A DNA stretch of 64,000 bases from CALGKJ01 sp049322695 (GTDB taxonomy: Bacteria > Bacillota > Clostridia > Lutisporales > Lutisporaceae). The stretch is taken from positions 12,905 to 76,904 of the forward strand of contig JBMORW010000037.1 of assembly GCA_049322695.1 (NCBI GenBank), given 5' to 3'. The position numbers and the translations under genes are program-made. The notes under the pieces are model-generated. The model worked only from the letters and a program-made list of their open reading frames with translations, was not told the DNA's origin and ran no database searches. Positions 25,768-34,179 of this stretch are shown here, one piece after another. The first letter of the stretch is position 1. Each line of letters starts with the position of its first letter.

Positions 25768-26160
25768 TTATCTCTTTGAGAACTGTGGTGCTCTTCTTGC
25801 CTTCTTTAAACCGTACTTCTTTCTTTCCTTCATTCTTGGGTCTCTAGTAAGGAATCCTGCCTTCTTTAGAACAGGTCTTAATTCCTTGTCAGCTTCCAAC
25901 AAAGCTCTGGATATACCATGTCTTATAGCACCTGCCTGACCTGTGAAGCCACCGCCAAATACATTTGCTACAATATCAAATCTGGAAAGAGTGTTAGTAA
26001 GTACTAACGGCTGTCTAACTATAAGCTTTAAAGTTTCCAACCCAAAATAGTTATCTATATCTCTATCATTAATAGTAATCTTTCCTTCACCTGGAACCAG
26101 TCTAACTCTCGCTACAGAGCATTTTCTTCTGCCTGTGCCGAAATATTGTACTCTAGCCAC
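25768..26160 (-). CDS. rpsI: Ribosomal protein uS9 (130 aa)
   Basis: Small-subunit protein whose C-terminal tail reaches the P-site tRNA. Typical start MARVQYFGTGRRKCSVARVRL, central GGGFTGQAGAIRHGISRAL and a basic tail ending RRAPQFSKR. Full length. 20 bases after rplM, forming the usual L13-S9 pair with a strong terminator behind. Confidence 0.97.
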   Translation of the reverse strand: MARVQYFGTGRRKCSVARVRLVPGEGKITINDRDIDNYFGLETLKLIVRQPLVLTNTLSRFDIVANVFGGGFTGQAGAIRHGISRALLEADKELRPVLKKAGFLTRDPRMKERKKYGLKKARRAPQFSKR

Positions 26161-26180
26161 TACAACTTCCTCCTTTCAAA

Positions 26181-26615
26181 CTATATGTTCAGTTCAAGTG
26201 CTTCAGGTTGTTGAGCTTGATGCTCATGCTCAGTACCTCTGTACACTCTGAGTTTTCTAATCATTTGTCTTCCTAAGCTATTGTGAGGAAGCATACCTCT
26301 GATCGCTTCATATACAGCTTTTTCAGGCTGTTGAGCCATAAACTTTCTATATGGAGTCTCTTTTAATCCTCCCGGATATAAAGAGTGCTTTCTATACATT
26401 TTTTGGTCAAGCTTCTTACCGGTTAGAACAACCTTATCTGCATTGATTATGATAACATGGTCACCTGTATCAACATGTGGTGTATAGATAGGTTTATTCT
26501 TTCCTCTGAGGATTTTCGCAACTTCGCTTGCAAGTCTGCCAAGTACCTTGCCATTGGCATCGATTACATACCATTTTCTTTCTATTTCATTAGCTTTTGC
26601 CATGAATGATTTCAT
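26181..26615 (-). CDS. rplM: Ribosomal protein uL13 (144 aa)
   Basis: Early-assembling large-subunit protein. N-terminal MKSFMAKANEIERKWYVIDA and the GDHVIIINADKVVLTGKK strand match the family, as does PHNSLGRQMIRKLRVY. AAGGAGG before the ATG. It has its own consensus-like promoter after truA and an untranslated leader of about 230 bases. Confidence 0.97.
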   Translation of the reverse strand: MKSFMAKANEIERKWYVIDANGKVLGRLASEVAKILRGKNKPIYTPHVDTGDHVIIINADKVVLTGKKLDQKMYRKHSLYPGGLKETPYRKFMAQQPEKAVYEAIRGMLPHNSLGRQMIRKLRVYRGTEHEHQAQQPEALELNI

Positions 26616-26843
26616 TCTTCTACCTCCTTACCAGATCCTTACATACATCTTTCGTTATTAGATTCAATCAGCCGCATATCACAGTATTCATGCTGCTCCC
26701 CCAAATACCGAAATCCCACTATTTCAGCAATGGCTTCACTATAACACTTCTCCATGCTTCCGGCTTTTTCCGCATCCAAAATTACGTCAGTTTATTGTAA
26801 ATGACCCGGGGCTTTGGATCATTTTTTACAACATTTTTTACAA
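26616..26843 (-). promoter_or_regulatory. 5' leader of rplM-rpsI (candidate L13 leader)
   Basis: About 230 bases lie between the predicted transcription start and rplM. A small hairpin (AATGATCC / GGGTCATT) lies near its 5' end and a purine-rich stretch in the middle. Firmicutes often carry an autoregulatory L13 leader RNA here; I infer the role from position and length only. Confidence 0.45.
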
Positions 26844-26850
26844 CATTAAT

Positions 26851-26879
26851 ATTGTAATACATTGAGCCGAGCGTGTCAA
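26851..26879 (-). promoter_or_regulatory. Sigma-A promoter of rplM-rpsI
   Basis: TTGACA (26874-26879) and TACAAT (26851-26856) are separated by 17 bases on the minus strand: perfect -35 and 5/6 -10. Confidence 0.85.
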
Positions 26880-26881
26880 CA

Positions 26882-27622
26882 CTAATACAAAACTTTTTCC
26901 AGGCATAATCCACCTGGCGGAACAGTTATCCCCGCTTGAATCCTATTCTTCGAGCTGATTATGTCGGGCAGCTCTTCCAAGGAGATTTTACCAATCGCCG
27001 TATATAATATGGTACCCGTTATGATTCTTACCATATTATACAAAAAACCATTTCCGCAATATGTAAGCTTTATCAGCTCATCATATAAACCAACATCAAT
27101 ACTATATATTGTTCTTACAGTGTCCTTCACCTTGCTGCCAGCTGCCATGAAGCCGTAAAAATCATGCGTCCCTACAAAGCATTCACATGCTTTTTTCATT
27201 ATGTCAGTATCTAGCTTGTCACAATAGTTGATATGATATACAAAATTCCTCAGAATCGGTGAGTTAAATCTGCTGTTGAGAATTGTATAGCTGTATACCT
27301 TTCCTTTTGCACTATATCTGGCATGAAAGTCAGTCTGAGCTTCTACAGATTCTTTGACGACTATATCAAAAGGCAATGTATTGTTCAATGCATAACAGAA
27401 CTTTTCGGCAGGTATTCTGCTTTTCGTATAAAAATTTGCAACCTGTCCTTTTGCATGTACACCTGCATCTGTTCTGCCAGAGCCTATAACTTCTACCTCT
27501 TCACCAGTCACTCTGTATACTGCCTTTTGAAGCTCTTCCTGTATGGACGGAACATCGGGCTGAATCTGCCAACCTTTATAACTCGTACCGTCATATTCGA
27601 TAACTAATTTTATATTACGCAT
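26882..27622 (-). CDS. truA: tRNA pseudouridine(38-40) synthase
   Basis: Modifies uridines 38-40 of the anticodon stem-loop. Starts MRNIKLVIEYDGTSYKGW and has the catalytic Asp in GSGRTDAGVHAKGQV; NMVRIITGTIL near the C-terminus is typical. The ATG two codons inside the longest frame is preferred because the upstream GTG overlaps the GAGGTG ribosome-binding site. Fourth gene after ecfA1-ecfA2-ecfT, as in many Firmicutes, but separated from ecfT by a heptad element. Confidence 0.95.
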   Translation of the reverse strand: MRNIKLVIEYDGTSYKGWQIQPDVPSIQEELQKAVYRVTGEEVEVIGSGRTDAGVHAKGQVANFYTKSRIPAEKFCYALNNTLPFDIVVKESVEAQTDFHARYSAKGKVYSYTILNSRFNSPILRNFVYHINYCDKLDTDIMKKACECFVGTHDFYGFMAAGSKVKDTVRTIYSIDVGLYDELIKLTYCGNGFLYNMVRIITGTILYTAIGKISLEELPDIISSKNRIQAGITVPPGGLCLEKVLY

Positions 27623-27635
27623 ATACACCTCGTGT

Positions 27636-27728
27636 AAGGTTGCGAGTTACTGGTTACGAGTTGCGAGTGTTTAGTAAAGCTACGAAGCCTCTACTCAATG
27701 CCCGTAACCCGCAACTCGTGTCTCGCAA
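27636..27728. repeat. Heptad-repeat element R4
   Basis: Between ecfT and truA. Left arm has units GTTGCGA, GTTACTG and GTTACGA in strict 7-nt register; right arm has CGTAACC, CGCAACT and CGTGTCT. The arms are complementary over about 28 bases with mismatches. Loop core: TTTAGTAAAGCTACGAAGC. Confidence 0.88.
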
Positions 27729-28526
27729 CTAAATATATCTACTTCCAATTATCGCCGCACAAAATATTATAGTCACAGCTATGCCGGCATAATCTACGCC
27801 CTTTATTTTCAGCTGCTTCATTCTTGTTCTGTTATCTCCGCCTCTGTAGCATCTGGCTTCCATTGCCAAAGCTAGCTCGTCAGCTCTTCTGAAGGCACTT
27901 ATAAACAAGGGTACCAGCAGGGGAACCATAGCTCTGGCTCTGTTAATAATATTACCTGTCTCAAAATCTGCTCCCCGAGCCATTTGAGCCTTCATTATCT
28001 TGTCTGTTTCCTCCAGCAGCGTAGGTATAAACCTCAAAGCAATAGTCATCATCATTGCCAGCTCGTGTGCAGGCACTCCGATTTTTTTGAAAGGGTTAAG
28101 GAGCTTTTCTATTCCGTCTGTAAGGGCAATCGGTGAAGTAGTCAGTGTAAGTATTGATGCTCCCGTAATGAGGAATATAAGTCTCAAGCCCATAAAGCCG
28201 GCAAGTATCAAACCTTCTTTAGTTACCTTGAATATCCAGAAAGTAAATATCGGCTGACCTTGTGTCATTAATGCATTTAGTACAACAGTAAAAAGTATTA
28301 TGATTATCAGGGGCTTCAAGCCTCGTAGTACAAGCTTGAAGGGTATGGCGGATATAAATATTATCATAGCAAGGAATGCTGCATAAACAGCATATCCCCA
28401 AAAATTTGCTATAAAAAACAGTATAGTTATAAGTACAATTGTAATAAGAATCTTCACTCTTGGATCCATGTTATGTATGGGGGTATCGCCGGGTATATAT
28501 TGTCCTATAGTAATATTTTTCAGCAT
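27729..28526 (-). CDS. ecfT: ECF transporter transmembrane subunit EcfT (265 aa)
   Basis: Energy-coupling module T subunit that joins the two ATPases to substrate-binding S proteins for vitamin or metal uptake. Hydrophobic, about five to six helices. Characteristic ARGADFETGN and MEARCYRGGDNRT segments are the Ala-Arg-Gly-type coupling motifs. The N-terminal SIG-like GQYIPGDTPIHNMDPRVKI is usual. It overlaps ecfA2 by 7 bases. No S component is encoded nearby, so it is a shared group II module. Confidence 0.95.
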   Translation of the reverse strand: MLKNITIGQYIPGDTPIHNMDPRVKILITIVLITILFFIANFWGYAVYAAFLAMIIFISAIPFKLVLRGLKPLIIIILFTVVLNALMTQGQPIFTFWIFKVTKEGLILAGFMGLRLIFLITGASILTLTTSPIALTDGIEKLLNPFKKIGVPAHELAMMMTIALRFIPTLLEETDKIMKAQMARGADFETGNIINRARAMVPLLVPLFISAFRRADELALAMEARCYRGGDNRTRMKQLKIKGVDYAGIAVTIIFCAAIIGSRYI

Positions 28527-29380
28527 GATATTTTACCCCTCAAGATTCTCAATATTTCATTTTTTGCTTCGTCCACATTGATACAGTTCTTTATATCAAA
28601 GCCATTCGCTTTCAGCCTGTGTGCCAGATATGTAACCTGTGGTACGCCAAGGCCTATTTTTTCCAAAGTATCAGCCTCAAGGAACACATTGTGAGGAGTA
28701 TCAATAAATATTATTTTGCCCTTACTCATAACTATCAGCTTATCAGCTATATTGGCTATATCCTCCATACTATGGGAAACCAAAACTACGGTTATGTTAC
28801 TTCTTTTGTGCAGCTTTCTTATCTGATTCAGTATTTCATCTCTGCCCTTAGGGTCTAATCCTGCTGTAGGCTCATCCAGAATGAGTATTTTAGGTTCCAT
28901 GGCCAGTACACCCGCTATGGCTACCCTTCTCTTTTGACCTCCGCTAAGCTCAAAGGGAGAAATATCCTTTACTGCATCAAAGTCCAGCCCAACCATATCT
29001 AGAGCATCCTTTACTTTTTGCCTTATTTCTTCCTCTGATAATCCTAGATTTTTGGGTCCGAAGGCAACATCCTTGTATATTGTCTCTTCAAACAGCTGAT
29101 GCTCAGGATATTGGAATACTAACCCGACTTTTTGTCTAATAGTCTTCATGGGTACTTCCTTAGACCCTATTTCAACATTATCAATATATATCTTGCCTGA
29201 TGTAGGCTTCAATAAACCGTTTAGGTGCTGTATAAGAGTTGACTTTCCCGATCCGGTATGCCCTATAAGACCTACAAACTCCCCATCTTGTATTTCGAAG
29301 CTGATGTTATCTAAAGCTATATGCTGAAAGGTTGTATCCTTCATATATATATGCGTCAGATTCTCTACTTTAATCGGCAT
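28520..29380 (-). CDS. ecfA2: ECF transporter ATPase EcfA2 (286 aa)
   Basis: ABC ATPase with Walker A GHTGSGKST, Q-loop VFQYPEHQLF, signature LSGGQKRRVAI and Walker B ILILDEPTAGLD. The LFEET segment after the Q-loop and the position second in the operon fit EcfA2. It overlaps ecfA1 and ecfT, so translation is coupled. Confidence 0.93.
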   Translation of the reverse strand: MPIKVENLTHIYMKDTTFQHIALDNISFEIQDGEFVGLIGHTGSGKSTLIQHLNGLLKPTSGKIYIDNVEIGSKEVPMKTIRQKVGLVFQYPEHQLFEETIYKDVAFGPKNLGLSEEEIRQKVKDALDMVGLDFDAVKDISPFELSGGQKRRVAIAGVLAMEPKILILDEPTAGLDPKGRDEILNQIRKLHKRSNITVVLVSHSMEDIANIADKLIVMSKGKIIFIDTPHNVFLEADTLEKIGLGVPQVTYLAHRLKANGFDIKNCINVDEAKNEILRILRGKISC

Positions 29381-30210
29381 AGTTCCACCACCATTTCTTC
29401 TATGGTCAAAATGTCTGAAGGCAGTTCAATACCCTCTTGTATCAGCTTATAACCGAGCTCTGTAACTTGAGGAACATCCAGCCCAAGCTGCTTTATCTTA
29501 TCCACATGCTTGAATACTTCCTTGGGTGTACCATGCATGACCACCTTGCCCTGCTCCATTACATATACCAAATCCGCATTTACTGCTTCATCCATATAGT
29601 GTGTAATCAAAATGATTGTAATGCCCTCTTCCCTGTTGAGTTTCATGATTGTATCCATGACCTCTTTTCTGCCTGATGGATCAAGCATGGCTGTAGGCTC
29701 ATCAAATATAATACATTCAGGTCTCATAGCTATTATACCTGCAATGGCTATTCTTTGCTTTTGTCCTCCTGACAACAGGTGTGGAGCATGCTTTGCATAT
29801 TCATACATTTCAACAGTCATAAGTGCCTGATCCACCCTCTGCCTTATTTCTTCAGGTCTGACTCCAAGGTTTTCAGGTCCGAAAGCAACATCCTCTTCAA
29901 CGATGGTTGCAACTATCTGATTATCAGGGTTCTGAAAAACCATTCCTGCACTTTGTCTTATTTTCCATGTATTTTCTTCATTCCTGGTATCCATGCCTTT
30001 TACGTAAATAGTTCCCTTTGTAGGAAGCAGAAGAGCATTCAGATGCTTCGCAAAGGTGGATTTTCCTGAACCGTTATGTCCCAAAACGGCTACGAAATCA
30101 CCCTTTCCGATATCTATACTCAGATCATCAATAGCCTTTACGTTGTGCTCATGATGACCGTGATATTCAAATGTAATATTGTTTGCAGAAATCATGTTCT
30201 CTTTAATCAT
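29365..30210 (-). CDS. ecfA1: ECF transporter ATPase EcfA1 (281 aa)
   Basis: ABC ATPase with Walker A GHNGSGKST, Q-loop VFQNPDNQIVA, signature LLSGGQKQRIAI and Walker B CIIFDEPTAMLD. The PDNQIVATIVEEDVAFGPENLG segment (given by its ends PDNQIV and ENLG) marks EcfA1. First gene of the ECF unit; a heptad element lies just upstream, then rplQ. Confidence 0.93.
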   Translation of the reverse strand: MIKENMISANNITFEYHGHHEHNVKAIDDLSIDIGKGDFVAVLGHNGSGKSTFAKHLNALLLPTKGTIYVKGMDTRNEENTWKIRQSAGMVFQNPDNQIVATIVEEDVAFGPENLGVRPEEIRQRVDQALMTVEMYEYAKHAPHLLSGGQKQRIAIAGIIAMRPECIIFDEPTAMLDPSGRKEVMDTIMKLNREEGITIILITHYMDEAVNADLVYVMEQGKVVMHGTPKEVFKHVDKIKQLGLDVPQVTELGYKLIQEGIELPSDILTIEEMVVELCRLK

Positions 30211-30221
30211 AAAAACTCCTG

Positions 30222-30345
30222 ATTATTGGTTTCGAGATACGAGTTGCAAGTTGCGAGTTGCGAGATTTAGTCAGGCTTTGAAGCCCAGCCGAATACTCGT
30301 AACCCGTAACCCGATTGCTTGGAACAAGCGACACTCGCAACCAAA
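30222..30345. repeat. Heptad-repeat element R5
   Basis: In the rplQ-ecfA1 gap. Left arm units GTTTCGA, GATACGA, GTTGCAA and GTTGCGA (twice); right arm CGTAACC (twice). The loop core TTTAGTCAGGCTTTGAAGCC contains its own stem. A second mini-hairpin GCTTG-GAA-CAAGC followed by ACTCGCAACC ends it. The remaining 80 bases to rplQ show nothing clear. Confidence 0.88.
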
Positions 30346-30426
30346 ATTTTCATAGAAAATTTAATAGCAAAATGGGACTAAGCAACCTACTTAATCCCTG
30401 TTGATACATATTCTATTAAATTGATA

Positions 30427-30768
30427 CTAGACCAATTCCAGTACTACAACCTCAGCACCGTCTCCACGTCTAGGAGCAACCTTCATTATTCTAGTATATC
30501 CGCCGTTTCTTTCTTTGTACTTTGGCGCTATTTCATCAAACAGTCTTTTTACTACATCTTCTTTTGTTATATATGCTAATGCTTGACGTCTTGCGTGCAG
30601 ATCTCCTCTTTTACCAAGAGTAATCATTTTTTCAGCAATGCTTTGTGTTTCTTTAGCTCTTGTTCCAGTTGTCATTATCTTGCCGCTCTCAAGAAATGAA
30701 GTAACAAGATTTCTGAGCATCGCCCTTCTTTGATCGCTTGTACGTCCTAGCTTTCTGTAACCAGCCAT
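30427..30768 (-). CDS. rplQ: Ribosomal protein bL17 (113 aa)
   Basis: Starts MAGYRKLGRTSDQRRAMLRN, the usual bL17 N-terminus, with the C-terminal VAPRRGDGAEVVVLEL strand. Last ribosomal gene of the alpha operon, 63 bases after rpoA. AGGAGG site present. Confidence 0.97.
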   Translation of the reverse strand: MAGYRKLGRTSDQRRAMLRNLVTSFLESGKIMTTGTRAKETQSIAEKMITLGKRGDLHARRQALAYITKEDVVKRLFDEIAPKYKERNGGYTRIMKVAPRRGDGAEVVVLELV

Positions 30769-30831
30769 CTGAATTTACCTCCTTTATTAGACTACGTCCA
30801 ATCATTCGATTGGCTCAATCATTACGATTGA

Positions 30832-31779
30832 TTACTCTTCACTTGCCTTTAAGCCCAAGCCCAATGCTTCAAGCTTCTGCTGAACTTCCTCAAGTGATTT
30901 TTTACCTAGGTTTCTAACCTTCATCATATCTTCTTCAGTTCTCTGGGTCAACTCTTCAACAGTATTAATCCCTGCTCTCTTCAAGCAGTTAAAGGATCTT
31001 ACGGAAAGATCAAGCTCTTCTATTGTCATTTCCAGAACTTTTTCCTTCTTATCTTCTTCCTTTTCCACCATTATTTCTACATTACCAACATGATCGGTAA
31101 GTGTAATGAATAATTTAAGGTGTTCGCTAAGGATCTTGGCACCCAAGCTTATTGATTCATCAGGCTTGATTGTGCCGTTTGTCCATACTTCAAGTGTCAG
31201 TCTGTCAAAATCAGTTACCTGTCCTACACGAGTATTCTCTACTATGTAGTTAACCTTCTTAACAGGTGTGAATATTGAATCTATCGGTATAATTCCAATA
31301 GGTTGACCAGGCTGCTTGTTTTTTTCTGAAGTATAGTATCCTCTGCCTCTTTCTACCGTCATTTCCATGTAAAATCTTGAATTCTCACCCAATGAAGCTA
31401 TATGAAGGTCAGGATTTATTATTTCTATATCTGCATCTCCAATTATATCTCTTGCTGTAATTTCCCTTTCTCCCTGAACATCTATCTTGATAAGCTTAGT
31501 GTTATCGCCATGCATTTTGAGAGCAAGGTTCTTTATGTTTAGTATTATTTCTGTTACATCCTCTGCAACTCCAGGTATTGTAGAAAATTCATGAAGTACA
31601 CCGTCTATTTTGACGGATGTAACTGCTGCACCAGGAAGTGACGATAGAAGAATGCGCCTCAGTGAATTACCCAACGTTGTGCCGTAGCCTCTCTCTAGAG
31701 GCTCTACTACAAACTTGCCATATGAATAATCTTCCGACATTTCAATGCATTCTATTTTTGGCTTTTCTATTTCTATCAT
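30832..31779 (-). CDS. rpoA: RNA polymerase alpha subunit (315 aa)
   Basis: N-terminal assembly domain with the TLGNSLRRILLSSLPG signature, residues 1 to about 230. A short acidic linker follows, then a C-terminal domain with the helix-hairpin-helix segment RNLGKKSLEEVQQKLEALGL that contacts UP elements and activators. Full length. Separated from rpsD by 193 bases, a larger gap than elsewhere in the cluster. Confidence 0.98.
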   Translation of the reverse strand: MIEIEKPKIECIEMSEDYSYGKFVVEPLERGYGTTLGNSLRRILLSSLPGAAVTSVKIDGVLHEFSTIPGVAEDVTEIILNIKNLALKMHGDNTKLIKIDVQGEREITARDIIGDADIEIINPDLHIASLGENSRFYMEMTVERGRGYYTSEKNKQPGQPIGIIPIDSIFTPVKKVNYIVENTRVGQVTDFDRLTLEVWTNGTIKPDESISLGAKILSEHLKLFITLTDHVGNVEIMVEKEEDKKEKVLEMTIEELDLSVRSFNCLKRAGINTVEELTQRTEEDMMKVRNLGKKSLEEVQQKLEALGLGLKASEE

Positions 31780-31934
31780 CCTTTAAAAACCCTCCTTATT
31801 AATCTTGTAACCGTTATATCCAGACATTACACCATGTATATCTTAACACAAGGCTAATGCCATGCTTAATATGGATATTTTGAGGGTAACTGATCTATAT
31901 AAAACATCCTTAAATATCCGACCAACGCTCTGTT

Positions 31935-31962
31935 GATCTGTGTCCGACAAAGGACACAAATC
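31935..31962. other. Hairpin in the rpsD-rpoA gap
   Basis: TGTGTCC / GGACACA stem with flanking GAT/ATC pairs and a 6-nt loop, 10 bases after the rpsD stop. No T-run follows, so it is more likely a processing or attenuation element than a full terminator. Confidence 0.5.
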
Positions 31963-31972
31963 ACAAAACATT

Positions 31973-32599
31973 TTATCTTGAGTACAACTCAACTATCAAG
32001 TGCTCTTCGATCGGAATATCAATATCTTCTCTAGCAGGTAATGAAATCACTCTTGCTTCCATCATTTCAGCATTAACTGACAACCACTGTGGTGCAGTCT
32101 TTCCAGCTGCATCTTCTGCAAGCTGCTTCAGCTTTTCTGATGCTTTGCTTGATGCCTTAACAGCTATCAAATCATTTAACTTTACTTGATAAGATGGAAT
32201 GTCTACTTTCTTACCGTTTACTGTAAAGTGGCCATGTCTTACTAATTGTCTTGCTTCTGCTCTTGAATTTCCGAAGCCCATTCTATACACTACATTGTCA
32301 AGTCTCAGCTCCAAAAGTCTCAGCAGGTTTTCACCTGTAACTCCCTTGAGTCTTTCAGCTTCTTCAAAATACGCTCTGAACTGGCTTTCCAGTATGCCAT
32401 ATATTCTTCTAACCTTTTGCTTTTCTCTTAACTGAACACCATAACCTGATAATCTTTTCTTATTCTGTCCATGCTGTCCAGGTGCATAAGCTCTTCTGCT
32501 TACAGCACATTTGTCAGTATAGCAGCGGTCTCCCTTTAGGTAAAGCTTTGAGCCTTCTCTTCTGCAAAGCCTACACACTGCGCCTGTATATCTTGCCAT
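31973..32599 (-). CDS. rpsD: Ribosomal protein uS4, zinc-ligand form (208 aa)
   Basis: Starts MARYTGAVCRLCRREG. Four cysteines (CRLC, then CYTDKC) near the N-terminus form the zinc-binding version of S4. The S4 RNA-binding domain LELRLDNVVYRMGFG lies centrally. Primary 16S assembly protein. Confidence 0.98.
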   Translation of the reverse strand: MARYTGAVCRLCRREGSKLYLKGDRCYTDKCAVSRRAYAPGQHGQNKKRLSGYGVQLREKQKVRRIYGILESQFRAYFEEAERLKGVTGENLLRLLELRLDNVVYRMGFGNSRAEARQLVRHGHFTVNGKKVDIPSYQVKLNDLIAVKASSKASEKLKQLAEDAAGKTAPQWLSVNAEMMEARVISLPAREDIDIPIEEHLIVELYSR

Positions 32600-32624
32600 T
32601 AATTAATTACACCTCCTGTACAAA

Positions 32625-33023
32625 CTATACTCTTCTACGCTTTGGCGGTCTGCAACCATTATGTGGTATAGGAGTTACGTCCTTTATCATGCTAACCTCA
32701 AGCCCTGCAGCTTGTAGGGATCTGATAGCCGCTTCTCTACCTGATCCAGGTCCCTTAACGTATACTTCTACTGATTTCAAGCCATGTTCCATAGCTGCCT
32801 TAGCTGCTGTTTCAGCTGCCATTTGTGCAGCGTATGGTGTACTCTTTCTTGAGCCTCTAAAGCCCAAAGCACCTGCACTTGACCATGACAAAGCATTGCC
32901 ATGAGTATCTGTCAAAGTAACAAGTGTATTATTAAATGTTGATTGTATATGTGCTGCACCTTTTTCAACATTCTTTCTCTCTCTTCTTTTTCTGGTTCTC
33001 TTAGCCTTTGGCTTCGCTACCAT
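32625..33023 (-). CDS. rpsK: Ribosomal protein uS11 (132 aa)
   Basis: Basic N-terminal extension KAKRTRKRRERK, then HIQSTFNNTLVTLTDTHGNA and the C-terminal GCRPPKRRRV, all diagnostic. Platform protein of the 30S subunit. 25 bases after rpsM. Confidence 0.98.
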   Translation of the reverse strand: MVAKPKAKRTRKRRERKNVEKGAAHIQSTFNNTLVTLTDTHGNALSWSSAGALGFRGSRKSTPYAAQMAAETAAKAAMEHGLKSVEVYVKGPGSGREAAIRSLQAAGLEVSMIKDVTPIPHNGCRPPKRRRV

Positions 33024-33048
33024 TCAAGCTAACCTCCTTCTTCTAAGC

Positions 33049-33420
33049 TTATTTGCTTCTTCTTACTCCTACTGTTCTAGCAGGACCTTTTCTCGTCCTA
33101 GCATTAGTCTTGGTTCTTTGACCTCTAACCGGAAGCCCTTTTCTGTGACGAAGACCTCTATAGCATCCAATTTCCATAAGTCTCTTTATATTTAAAGCTA
33201 TATCTCTCTTCAAATCACCTTCAACTCTGAAGCTTCTGTCAATGATTTCTCTAAGCTTACTTACTTCAGCTTCTGTAAGATCCTTGACCCTTGTATCAGG
33301 GTTGATTCCTGCTTCAGCTAAAATCTTGTTTGAAGTTGGTCTTCCTATTCCAAATATATATGTGAGTCCTATTTCTACTCTCTTATCTCTAGGTAAGTCA
33401 ACACCGGCAATTCTCGCCAT
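33049..33420 (-). CDS. rpsM: Ribosomal protein uS13 (123 aa)
   Basis: Start at MARIAGVDLPRDKRVEIGL, the conserved N-terminus; a longer frame from TTG would swallow the GGAGG site, which is 11 bases from this ATG. YRGLRHRKGLPVRGQRTKTN and the basic tail are typical. Head protein contacting the 50S and P-site tRNA. Confidence 0.96.
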   Translation of the reverse strand: MARIAGVDLPRDKRVEIGLTYIFGIGRPTSNKILAEAGINPDTRVKDLTEAEVSKLREIIDRSFRVEGDLKRDIALNIKRLMEIGCYRGLRHRKGLPVRGQRTKTNARTRKGPARTVGVRRSK

Positions 33421-33520
33421 TCGATTGTACACCTCCAATTTGGTATATTGATATATTTGTAAATGTCCAGAGATTTCTGTTTGCTTTCAGCAAAACAGCT
33501 CAGCCGCTACTCTGTACGAT

Positions 33521-33634
33521 TTAACCTTGTTTTTGTTTGTGCTTAGGATTTTCACAGATAACCATTACTCTGCCATGTCTCTTAATAATCTTACATTTTT
33601 CGCAGATAGGTTTTACTGATGGTCTTACTTTCAT
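33521..33634 (-). CDS. rpmJ: Ribosomal protein bL36, zinc-ligand form (37 aa)
   Basis: MKVRPSVKPICEKCKIIKR followed by GRVMVICENPKHKQ. The CxxC, Cys and His ligands mark the zinc-containing type. GGAGG site upstream. It lies between infA and rpsM, its standard place. Confidence 0.97.
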   Translation of the reverse strand: MKVRPSVKPICEKCKIIKRHGRVMVICENPKHKQKQG

Positions 33635-33651
33635 ATTAAAAACCCTCCTGT

Positions 33652-33870
33652 TTATTTACCTCTCCATGTGATTCGACCCCTGGTCAAATCATAAGGAGAC
33701 AACTCTATTGTTACTTTATCTCCAGGAAGTATTCTAATGAAATTCATTCTTAGCTTTCCTGAGATATGTGCTAATATTCTGTGACCGTTTTCCAATTCTA
33801 CCTGAAACATTGCATTTGGCAAGGCTTCGATAACTTTTCCTTCTACTTCTATTACGTCCTGTTTAGACAT
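33652..33870 (-). CDS. infA: Translation initiation factor IF-1 (72 aa)
   Basis: Single OB-fold: MSKQDVIEVEGKVIEALPNA, then ENGHRILAHISGKLRMNFIR and TRGRITWR. Binds the A site of the 30S subunit during initiation. Seven bases after the KOW gene, so translation is probably coupled. Confidence 0.98.
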   Translation of the reverse strand: MSKQDVIEVEGKVIEALPNAMFQVELENGHRILAHISGKLRMNFIRILPGDKVTIELSPYDLTRGRITWRGK

Positions 33871-33877
33871 AAGGTAA

Positions 33878-34162
33878 TCAAACCTCCTGTTCTCGATATC
33901 TGTTTATAGATTTTATAAAGCTTCTAATTTCACTGTTTGTAACTTTTCTACCCGATTCAATTTTACACTTTATTTCATCTGATATATAGTTTAGCTTTTT
34001 TAAATGCTTAACTTTTTTCTTCTTAGGATTTTCCACCGTTTTGTTATACCCATCTGAAATATAGACATACTGACTATTTATTATGCATATTACCACGAAA
34101 TTCCTGCCACTATCATGTCCGGCAGTTGATTCAACATATTGTCCTATACTAATATCCTTCAT
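33878..34162 (-). CDS. KOW domain RNA-binding protein, L14e-like (94 aa)
   Basis: N-terminal GQYVESTAGHDSGRNFVVI is a KOW motif like those of eukaryotic-type L14e/L27e proteins. A lysine cluster PKKKKVKHLKK follows, fitting RNA binding. A gene of this kind between map and infA is common in Clostridia and related Firmicutes. The function is uncharacterised; a ribosome-associated role is plausible. Confidence 0.85.
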   Translation of the reverse strand: MKDISIGQYVESTAGHDSGRNFVVICIINSQYVYISDGYNKTVENPKKKKVKHLKKLNYISDEIKCKIESGRKVTNSEIRSFIKSINRYREQEV

Positions 34163-34179
34163 CAGATCACCTGCTGTCT

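Noticed and set aside
27636..30345. Heptad hairpins as ordinary intrinsic terminators
   Set aside because: They lack T-runs and sit between co-directional genes of one pathway; true terminators with T-runs are present elsewhere in the window.
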